From Leptospira fletcheri (lineage in GTDB: Bacteria > Spirochaetota > Leptospiria > Leptospirales > Leptospiraceae), in the NCBI RefSeq assembly GCF_004769195.1, contig NZ_RQET01000009.1, forward strand, positions 1 through 64,000: a stretch of 64,000 nt of DNA, written 5' to 3'. The notes under the pieces were generated by a model. It saw only the letters and a program-made list of their open reading frames with translations. It was not told the DNA's origin and did no database searches. Shown one piece after another: positions 1 through 9,100 of this stretch; the stretch's first letter is position 1, and every line of letters starts with the position of its first letter. The position numbers and the translations under genes were made by a program.

Positions 1-51
1 AAAACGACGAACCAATTTTAGAAAATTAGGAAATTTCTTTCTGAAGAAATG

Positions 52-1956
52 TCAGCCGAATACTATCACTGTACACTTCTTAACTGACATCTCCTGCTTT
101 TGTCTTTCCAAAAAGCTTTTAGACTGCAACCGGTTCGTTTCTTGTGTCGCTTCTAAAGCGTTCTTGTTGAATTCCTTTCCTAAATTCTTCAAGCCTTCCA
201 AATTGTTTACGAGTTCTTGGTCACCATTCGACGCTTTTAGCAAGGTCTCCGTTCTGGCTAAGGCTGCAGAAACTTGCTCTGTTTGCTCCTTCGCATAGTT
301 ATGTACAAGCGCAAGATCCTCTCCCACATAAATGAAGTAGTTGTGGTTCCCAGACAACTCTATGTTGTACACTCTCTCCTTGCGATTCTCTTCCTCTACT
401 CTACGAATCCCAAGCGTTCCTTCTCTCTCATGGCTCCAATCGCTCGTCTTCTCGAATCTCTCGCTCTGGATTCCATGCAATGATGCTGCTAGTACTGGCG
501 TTCTTGCAAGTCTTCTCTTGGTCTCTGCAGTTCGGATACTTCTTCTTGTGATGCTACGATCACCTCCGTGTAGGTCCTCTGCCTTCACCCAGATGGTACC
601 GGATACTCCTGAGTTTCCACTTCTCTCTCCTGCTTCGATCACTCCAAAAGGGTGATTCCAGGTGGTTGTCACCTTCTCATCTGTATCATAATATACATTG
701 TGAACTGAATGTACTTCATGCACGAATGTCTCGGTGATCTTCTGGATCTCGATCTCTCCAGTCTCTTCGTTGACAGTGTACACCTGATCATGTTTGTTTA
801 ATGTTACAATCTTCTGATAACCGCGAGGTGTTTTTACCTCAATCTCGGAATCAAAGCAAGTCTTCGTTCGTAACACGCTCGGTTCCTCATCCTTCCCCGC
901 GGAATACGACTTGGACCCGTCGTTCGCAATCCCGAACGAACCGAACACATCTCCCTTAAATCGGTTCCAAGCGCTCTCTAAGGCCGTCTTCGCAGACTTC
1001 CCTTCGTCAAACTGGACTCGCATTCCAATTGCATCCCCGGCCGCCTGCACTTGGTTCTTCCATTGCTCTATGTTCCCGCTATCCGCCATGTTCTTCTTAT
1101 ATGTATCGAACATTTCGTTCAGCTTACCCGGGCCTTGGGTTTCTAGAACACTCAGTCTCTCCTCTTCAGACATCATTCCCATCTTTACCAGAAGCTTGCC
1201 CGTCGGCTCATCCATTTGTTTCTGTTGCTTTTCTATGTTATTGGATGCGTTCTCCTGTGCTACCGAGCTCGCAAAGTCACTAAAGAAAGTCCCGCTTCCG
1301 TGAACTTGTCCCAGTTTGTGGGTGTTGGTATCATAGCTCATGCTTGCTACGTTCACTCCCTTCCATTGACCCGCTAAATCAAACGTTCCATCGTTCGACA
1401 TCGTGAGGGCTGCTCCAACTGCTCCCATTTTACCCATGAACGATTTAGGTGGTGGCACTGGCTTTCCGTCTGCACCAAGAACCGGTTTACTACCTGGCTC
1501 GGGCTGCGGGTCCTGTTTGCTATAATTATAAAAGGCCCCTGCGTTCGCGGATCCGTCTCTGCTCGCGGAGACTGTCATCCCCACATGGTTTTCTCCACCT
1601 GGGTTAAAGTCATACCCTCCGTTCACCGTGTAGTTCCCTGTCTTCGTGTTGATGTCTATCCCCACAAACGACCCTGCCGGCATTTGGAAACTCTTCCCTC
1701 CGAATTCACCTAACAACTGTTTGGCCGCGTCCCTCACTTTTTTCTCTATTATGATGCCTTTGTCTTCGTAGCCTCGGGTCAGGCTCTCGCCTTCGGTCAA
1801 GTTATTGTGTTCATCATCAATAACCAAATCCTCTTCACCCCCCAATAACTTGACCACGGTTCGATCCTTCGCGGTTTTGTATGTGAGAATCTTTTCAATG
1901 AGTTCAACCCACAATGTTATCAGTATTAGCAAGATTGTGAATCCGATGATTTCCAT
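52..1956 (-). CDS. Orphan Hint-domain cassette of the giant polymorphic-toxin-like protein
   Basis: This 634-residue protein starts with a hydrophobic segment (about residues 3-22) and a charged stretch of roughly 65 residues. It then joins abruptly, at GGKSFQMP (about residue 85), a region nearly identical to the interior of the giant protein encoded at 3168-11477. A Hint (hedgehog/intein) domain runs from the cysteine of TCFD (residue 367) through TTWNHPF to the terminal VHN (residue 553). Only an 81-residue tail rich in Glu, Lys and Gln follows. The Hint domain is clearly diverged from that of the giant protein, whereas the DNA upstream of it is nearly identical. The ATG is preceded by AGGAAAAAG, a plausible ribosome site. 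Orphan effector cassettes of this kind are known downstream of Rhs and CDI toxins. I infer a recombination donor or a relic; whether it is expressed is unknown. Confidence 0.75.
   Translation of the reverse strand: MEIIGFTILLILITLWVELIEKILTYKTAKDRTVVKLLGGEEDLVIDDEHNNLTEGESLTRGYEDKGIIIEKKVRDAAKQLLGEFGGKSFQMPAGSFVGIDINTKTGNYTVNGGYDFNPGGENHVGMTVSASRDGSANAGAFYNYSKQDPQPEPGSKPVLGADGKPVPPPKSFMGKMGAVGAALTMSNDGTFDLAGQWKGVNVASMSYDTNTHKLGQVHGSGTFFSDFASSVAQENASNNIEKQQKQMDEPTGKLLVKMGMMSEEERLSVLETQGPGKLNEMFDTYKKNMADSGNIEQWKNQVQAAGDAIGMRVQFDEGKSAKTALESAWNRFKGDVFGSFGIANDGSKSYSAGKDEEPSVLRTKTCFDSEIEVKTPRGYQKIVTLNKHDQVYTVNEETGEIEIQKITETFVHEVHSVHNVYYDTDEKVTTTWNHPFGVIEAGERSGNSGVSGTIWVKAEDLHGGDRSITRRSIRTAETKRRLARTPVLAASLHGIQSERFEKTSDWSHEREGTLGIRRVEEENRKERVYNIELSGNHNYFIYVGEDLALVHNYAKEQTEQVSAALARTETLLKASNGDQELVNNLEGLKNLGKEFNKNALEATQETNRLQSKSFLERQKQEMSVKKCTVIVFG
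851..1704. repeat. Copy A of an 854-bp direct duplication shared with the giant gene
   Basis: This stretch aligns without gaps to 5362-6215 (constant offset 4511). From about 1180 to 1704 the two copies look identical by eye; differences concentrate around 1135-1180 and near the Hint end. The match stops sharply after CCGAA at 1704, where the sequences become unrelated, and decays into the divergent Hint coding sequence below 851. Confidence 0.9.
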
Positions 1957-2003
1957 CTTTTTCCTGTAAAGCGGCTTACAGCTTACCCCCTAATACGACG
2001 AAA

Positions 2004-2019
2004 CCCGGCAGAAGCCGGG
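2004..2019 (-). terminator. Hairpin after the 2051-2488 gene
   Basis: CCCGGC and GCCGGG form a perfect 6-bp stem around AGAA. Read on the minus strand, the hairpin lies about 30 bp after the stop codon of the 145-residue gene and is followed by TTTCG, so the U-run is short. It separates that gene from the orphan cassette. Confidence 0.5.
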
Positions 2020-2050
2020 ATTCCGTTGAGTTTTATATCTTTAAGGCCTT

Positions 2051-2488
2051 TCATCCTTTCCCTCGCCTACAAACCTGAAGGCCCTTTTCGTCCGTCTGCT
2101 GCGGACTCGTATCGAAGATATTAAACTTCTTATAACTTAAAGTCTCACCTATCTTTAATGTGATAATGTAGGTATCATTTCCACATCCGCTTAGATCATT
2201 GATCTTATCGAATTTATCTTTCTCAGAATCTAAGATCGGAGAATACTTTTGAACAAAAGGAATCTCGTCATTCAATCTCTTGCCTGCAAAATAATATCTA
2301 TTACCTCCCAAAATACTCTTGGGACGTTTTAAAATCAGATATGTAATTTCTGTTCCAGGCATTGTATGATCGCCAGGTTTACTAAACTCAACCGTATCTT
2401 GGAGATTCGCACTTTGCTTCAATAGAAAAGCGAGGTATGCTACCCCGCCGACTAAAAGAAGAAAAGAAACGTTTAAGAATACTTTCAT
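2051..2488 (-). CDS. Small membrane-anchored hypothetical protein
   Basis: I do not recognise this 145-residue protein. It has one N-terminal hydrophobic segment (about residues 4-24) with no lipobox cysteine, so it is probably anchored in the inner membrane with the rest in the periplasm. Two cysteines (in SGCGND and QVCRRG) could form a disulfide. It lies 30 bp downstream of the lipoprotein gene and upstream of the orphan cassette, in the position where immunity genes of polymorphic toxins sit. An immunity or accessory role is inference from position only. A GGAG precedes the ATG by 12 nt. Confidence 0.65.
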   Translation of the reverse strand: MKVFLNVSFLLLVGGVAYLAFLLKQSANLQDTVEFSKPGDHTMPGTEITYLILKRPKSILGGNRYYFAGKRLNDEIPFVQKYSPILDSEKDKFDKINDLSGCGNDTYIITLKIGETLSYKKFNIFDTSPQQTDEKGLQVCRRGKG

Positions 2489-2518
2489 GTAAAAGTGAGT
2501 TCTCCTTTATAGCCTCAA

Positions 2519-3157
2519 CTAATTCTTCAGATTATTGTATCCAGGAGGACGGCAATCTTTCCAAGGTTGATTTTGTTCTGGACTTTCCAAGCAACCTGCA
2601 ATCAAAATCTCCATCTCGCAGTCGATCACAGTGCTCATATTTTTTACATGGATTGGATTATCCATCTGATAACCATCCGAAGGGACTTCATCATCTCCCC
2701 ACGCAAACGGATCAATCGCAGAACCGGGTTCCGAAAACTTCATATAGATTCCTAATGTCTTCTTTCGATCTACAAATATACCATCGTAAAGAGGAACGCC
2801 CTCATACGCTAAAGAAAATTTTGATTCATCGACAAGGGTCATATTGATCAAATAGATTTTGTCTTCCCCTTCGAACTTAATCTTAAAGAGTTTTTTCTTT
2901 GGATCGACTTCCGCGCAAATACCGTACCTACCTTCGGTTTTAAGTTTTTTTACCCAAGGAGCAGCATAACTTATATGATAGACGCTCTTGATAGAAGGAT
3001 TAGCTAATTTTAATAAAACTGGAGTCTTATCTGGTTTTACTTCCTGCTGAGTAGTAGAATTATTTTGCGGTTCTGATTTTTGTTCGTCCTTCTCTTTGCA
3101 CTGAATTGCAAGGATTAAGGTAAAAAGTAAAAATCCGCGAAAAAACAAAGCTTTCAT
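2519..3157 (-). CDS. Lipoprotein, candidate immunity protein for the giant toxin
   Basis: This 212-residue protein has a lipoprotein-type signal: basic start, hydrophobic core and a cysteine after LILAIQ (about residue 20), then a charged, Ser/Gln-rich linker. I do not recognise the mature domain. The gene starts only 10 bp after the stop of the giant Hint protein, with AGGA about 9 nt before its ATG, so the two are almost certainly cotranscribed. A small lipoprotein directly behind a Hint-effector gene is the expected position of an immunity protein. If so, its envelope location would mean the effector acts in the periplasm. Function is inferred, not shown. Confidence 0.7.
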   Translation of the reverse strand: MKALFFRGFLLFTLILAIQCKEKDEQKSEPQNNSTTQQEVKPDKTPVLLKLANPSIKSVYHISYAAPWVKKLKTEGRYGICAEVDPKKKLFKIKFEGEDKIYLINMTLVDESKFSLAYEGVPLYDGIFVDRKKTLGIYMKFSEPGSAIDPFAWGDDEVPSDGYQMDNPIHVKNMSTVIDCEMEILIAGCLESPEQNQPWKDCRPPGYNNLKN

Positions 3158-3167
3158 TCAAATATTC

Positions 3168-6100
3168 CTAATAGTAGATCTTAAACACTTTTAAATTTTC
3201 GTTAAACTTAATCGTTTTACCGCGCCTAACCCCGCCAGATTCACCACCCGTATGGTTGTAATTCACCCAACCATCTTCCGTTTTCAACCAAAGACAAAAG
3301 TGGTTCGCTCCAGGGGTATTGTCGGTATCGTCGTAAACTTGGATCACTTTGCCAACCGGAAATTCTGCCAATTTCTGCCGCAAGCTATCCAATGGGATCG
3401 GATTCACAATTCCTCTTAATTCGCCGGTCTTCGGATCCAAACGGACACTCGCAAAGTTGTTAGAACCTTCCGTTTCCACTCCCCAGGACTTAGAAAACCC
3501 AGGAGTATGCCCCAAGTCAACCACCGGAGCACCCTGGCTAAAGCCCAAGTCTCCACTGATTCCTTTATATGTATACCATTCTACGAAGCTCGCTTTCGTT
3601 ACTTTTCCTTCCACTGCTTGGAGGTAGTTCGTATAGGTCCGGCAAATCTCTGCGGCTGTCTTACTTCCTAATTCCGGACTCCAGCCTCCCTCAACAAACT
3701 TCACGAACTTTTTGTAGTTCTCTAGTCTTTGCGCATAGTCAGGTGCATCATGAGGAATGGCAGGTTTTAAATCGCCCCTTTCAAAAGCTCTCTGTAGCAA
3801 TTCAATTGCTACAGATAATTGAACCGCTGTTCCTCGAGTCCGATCCTGAGCCCCCGCCTCTACGCTATTCAAGCGCTCCATGTATTTCTCACGAGATTCT
3901 CCTGGCTTTTCAGATACGTCCTCCAGTCCTCGAGTCGCAGTTCGGATCCATTCCTCTCTTGAAATCTTATTTTGTTTCGTACTCATCTTACGCTGCACTT
4001 CAAGAGAGTTTAAGCTACCAAGGATTTCCTCCATCCTTGCCCTCTCCGTTCCAGACTTAAACCCTAAGACCGCTTGCGCTTTTATACGGACTTCGTTCAT
4101 CAGAAGGTTCGCATCTTGTCCGGAACTTCCGAATTCTTTCGGTTCCTTGTTAAACTTCGCAAATTCTCCCGTATATCTTCCGTTACTGTCTCGGGAATCG
4201 TAGCCTACTTGAGTATAGGCAGTTTTAGCAGACTCGTAGAGCTTATCTAAGGCATTCGTAAGTTTCGATTTTTCCACCTCTAATTTACGAATCCTAGCTG
4301 CCGCTCCTTCTACCTGCGATTTATTAGCTTTCGTAAACTCCAGTTCGTGATCTACTAACGTTAATTCTTTACTATAAGAATTCGTTTGTCGCAGTTCTTT
4401 CATTCCAAATCCGTATTTTGAACCGTCGATTCCCTTCTCCGACCAAAGCTTACTTAATTTGTCCGTTACATAACGGCTATCCGCTGCCTTTTCATACGGA
4501 GCCAATGGCTCTTCTTTAACTCCATTAGCTTTATCAGAGTTTCTTTCAGCTATGTTGACTTCGTTTGCCTTGTAATAAGATGCCTTAGACTCTTTTCCTC
4601 CAAGGCCCATAAATCCGCCCCAAACCGTCTTTTGCTCTATATAACCAGCCGAGGAAACTCGGAGCACTTCTTTAGAGCCGTTCGCTCCCTGTCTTTCGTA
4701 TCGAACCGCTCCGTTTTCGATCACTCGATTGTAAGTCTTATCACCCCATTTAATTTCGCTATATTTCGGATCCGAATTCGGTTTGCTCAGCATTGCTAAG
4801 TCTTCTGCTGGGATCTTCTCTAACCGCACATCTACTATGTAGTTATGCACAAGCACATCTTCCTTGCCCACTCGTACAAAGTAGTTATGATTCTTCTCTA
4901 CTTCTATATTGTACACTTTCTGCGTACTGGATTTCTCTTCTATTCTCCGGATCCCTAAAGTCCCTTTGGATTCCGTTTGCCAGTTCGTTTGAGTGATTCT
5001 AACGGTATTCGAAGAACCAGCGATAGATGCTCCAATCGAAATTCCGTTGCCAATAGCAAGAGACTTCATCATCGCAGTTCGGATACTATTTCCTGTGATA
5101 CTGCGATCTCCCGCATGGATGTCTTCCACATTCACCCAACCCCTATTTTGGATTGCAAATGGGTGGTTCCAAGTCGTCTTGATCGATGCTTTATTTTCAA
5201 AGTCAATCTCATGCACGGAACGTACATTATGTACGAATAATTCCGTTACTTTTTGGATCTCTATTTCTCCAGTCTCTTCGTTAAGTGAATAGACTTCATC
5301 TCCGAGTCTCAGATCTCCGAAAGACTTGTATCCCTTTGTCGTCTTTACTTCTACTGACTTGTCAAAGCAAGTCTTCGTTCGTAGCACACTCGGTTCCTCA
5401 TCTTTCCCCGCTGAATATGACTTAGATCCGTCGTTCGCGATCCCAAACGATCCGAACACATCTCCCTTAAATCGATTCCATGCGCTCTCTAATGCTGTCT
5501 TCGCAGACTTCCCTTCGTCAAACTGGACTCGCATTCCAAGGGCATCCCCTGCTGCGCTCACTTGGTTCTTCCATTGCTCTATATTCCCGCTATCCGACAT
5601 GTTCTTCTTATATGTATCGAACATCTCGTTCAGCTTTCCCGGGCCTTCGCTATTGAGGATATTCAATCTCTCCTCATCCGACATCATTCCCATCTTCACG
5701 AGAAGCTTGCCCGTCGGCTCATCCATTTGTTTCTGTTGCTTTTCTATGTTATTGGATGCGTTCTCCTGTGCTACCGAGCTCGCAAAGTCACTAAAGAAAG
5801 TCCCGCTTCCGTGAACTTGTCCCAGTTTGTGGGTGTTGGTATCATAGCTCATGCTTGCTACGTTCACTCCCTTCCATTGACCCGCTAAATCAAACGTTCC
5901 ATCGTTCGACATCGTGAGGGCTGCTCCAACTGCTCCCATTTTACCCATGAACGATTTAGGTGGTGGCACTGGCTTTCCGTCTGCACCAAGAACCGGTTTA
6001 CTACCTGGCTCGGGCTGCGGGTCCTGTTTGCTATAATTATAAAAGGCCCCTGCGTTCGCGGATCCGTCTCTGCTCGCGGAGACTGTCATCCCCACATGGT

Positions 6101-9100
6101 TTTCTCCACCTGGGTTAAAGTCATACCCTCCGTTCACCGTGTAGTTCCCTGTCTTCGTGTTGATGTCTATCCCCACAAACGACCCTGCCGGCATTTGGAA
6201 ACTCTTCCCTCCGAAAGCGTAGTTCGCATTTACATCCAACCCTGTCCCGGGTGCATATGTAAAGCCGATCGTTCCCATGTCTTTTTCACCAAATCCGCCT
6301 ATGTTCGCAGAGAAGCCACCTCCCCAGCCTCCTTTCTGTCCGGCTTCTCCGGTGAGTAGGTTCTCGCTATGTCCTGGTGTCCAAGACACAAAGCCGGAAA
6401 CGGGCAAGTTTCCGGAAAGAGTCGCAGCTCCGAGCAGTCCGTTTGCAAGACCGGCAATGGCTCCGTTCGTTCCTCCAAGCTCTCCGCCTATAACCGTCTG
6501 GGCGGTAATGCTGATGGCAGACGCAATCATTTGACCGTAAGTCATCGAAAACCTTCCGACGTTCATTGCGACCTGGCCCAGTACCTCAAACATGGTTCCA
6601 GATCCCGCTCCTGCGGTACATACGGAAAATGCCGCAGCTGCTGCGATTTCGATCACCTGCTCCGTGTCTTTCAGCCTTTGTTCTCGGGCCTCTTTTTTCG
6701 CGGTCCTCTGGTCCATGTACCCTTCCAGAAGCTTACCGAAATTCTTGATATCATTCGGATTCCCGTTCGGATCCAGAATCGCCGCGATTGTGGTAAATAA
6801 TAAATCTCTCTCTTGGGATTTGATGTAGGACTTGTCGATTTTTCCGGCCTGGGTCGCAGCTTGTAAGGAGGCTCCCGTAAACTTATCGTTCCACACGGAA
6901 GTATTTGCATACGTGTCGGACCGGAATTGGTCGGATACAAGTCCTAAGGAATGACCTACATCTGCAAATGTGGTTAAGATCCCCTTGACTCCGCGAGAGA
7001 CCAAACTTTCGATCCCTCCCTTAAACAAGACCTGGTCCAGGACAGCTAGCGGTCCTAAGGCAAATTCGTCCGTCAATCTCGTCTTGCGCAAGTCCGCTCT
7101 TGCTTGTTGTCGGATCACGAATCCTTCCGCAATTCGTACCATGGCTTGGGTGTATTCGTCGGACCAACCGTTCGCTTTTCCGACTTGCTGGACGTAGTTT
7201 CCGACCATGTTCACCTTGTCCGTCTTCCACTGGTGAATCGCGTCTACGTCTGCTTTTAATTTTGCGTTATTGACTCCGAATCGTACATTATCGTCAAAAT
7301 GTTCCTCTGCATGACGACCCACGAGCCCTGCTTGGCCCCCCAAGTGCGCTCCGAATTTTAGGAGCCCTCCCTCGATTTCCGCAAAAGGAGCCTCCAGATT
7401 CCTCATGACCCCCATGAGCCTACCTACGGAAAGCATGGGCCCCGTCCAACCCAACTCCGCCTTCGCGTCCCGAGCATGTACAAAGTCGTTGGCCCACTGT
7501 GCCGCCAAAGCGATTTGGTCCGGAGGCCAGTTATGCTCTTTTCCGTACAGGGTGACTGCAAGACCCACTACGTTTTCCCTGTCCTGCCTCCATTGCCGGA
7601 TGGCCTCCACATCGCTACGATTATTGAGACCGGTAAACACGTTCCCCATCCCCGGTCCGACCGCTTCTCCAGTCAAAACTCCCGTAATTCCAAACAGACC
7701 CCCGAAAGGAGCCAGTGCCGCACCGGCAGCGATTCCCTCTAGATCGTTTTTCCAAGCGTTGATCCTAAGTTCATGCTTGGCATGCTGGGCCTGTTTCCAA
7801 TCGATCAGACCTCCGGCTAGATAAGTCGCCACATCCGGAGACAAATGGTATGTATTCACAAGAAGGGTGGTGATCGCGTTCTGCACCAGATTATGAACTT
7901 CCATCTTGACAAAGCCCTTCATGCCGTGGCCGCCGTTCGCAACATAGTTTACGTACGCTTCCACGATCCCCGCAACAAAGGCCTGGTCGCCCGCGCTCTT
8001 CCCTGCTGCCTCCGCATTCAGGCTATTCGCATGGTCCGTCTTCGCGAGATTCGCCAGAAGCGCCGTGGAAAAATTGTTCACTCCGAAAAAGTCGCTCGCG
8101 TGTTTAAAGCTGGAATTGATGACGGAACTGATCCGATTCCCCTCAGCCTGGCTCGTATCGAAGATGTTTCCGACGGAATTCATCCCGTTCCCCATCATAA
8201 AAGTAGCATGAGGAGCCTTGATGGTCAGGTGTTGGTTTTGGGTATTAAAGCAATAATCGTTCGCGTCGGAGGCCTCTCCGCTTCCCCCACCGCAGGAACT
8301 AGAGGACCCTTGGTACGTGGCCTTTCCCGTGTACACCGCCTGGTCCATTTCTATGTCCCCGTCCTTGTTCATGTGGACGTTCGTGTACTTGTTCGCGGTG
8401 TACTTCGTACAAGTGCTCAAAGAATCCCCGCACACGGAAGTGATGAGAGAATCCATCGTCTCACAACCGGTACTCTGGTCCGCACAAGCGGTACAATTCC
8501 CCCCGCCCGCGTCGCATTTTACATACTGCCCGTCGGAATTCGTGAGGAATGTCTTGGCATCCTTCTCCTGCCCCACCGTTTTCGTGGACAAATGACGGTC
8601 TTGTAAGAGTTGCTGCTCCCCGTTTTGGGTAAACGCCTGCTGTCCCGCCAAGTTCGAGACCATCTGCTGCATATAATTCATCTTCTCGTTCAGGAGAGCG
8701 TTGTTCGTGGAGGACAACAAGGACAGGTTCGTAAGCCCCGCCACCGACTGGCCGAAGGTTCCGCTAAAAATCCCGAGGAGACTAAAATTCGGCAAACCCG
8801 TATTCGGGTTCACATTCGACAAACTGGACGCCTCTCCCGCAAAGAGTTTGGAAGTATCCAGTACCCCCGACGACTGCGCCAACCCGCTTCCGGAATCCAA
8901 ACGAGACAGGGTCAGATTCCCCAACAGTTCCGTAGACAAAGCGCTCAAATCCGCCTGGCTCTTTCCGTCTCTTAGTGCGTTATTCGCCGCCAAAAAAGAA
9001 GCAGAAGTCTTTGCCTGCAAATCATGCATCTGGGTCAGCCAACCCGTCTCGCTACTCTGCAATCCGGCCAATGCGTTGGAATAATCGCTCTGTGCCTGCG

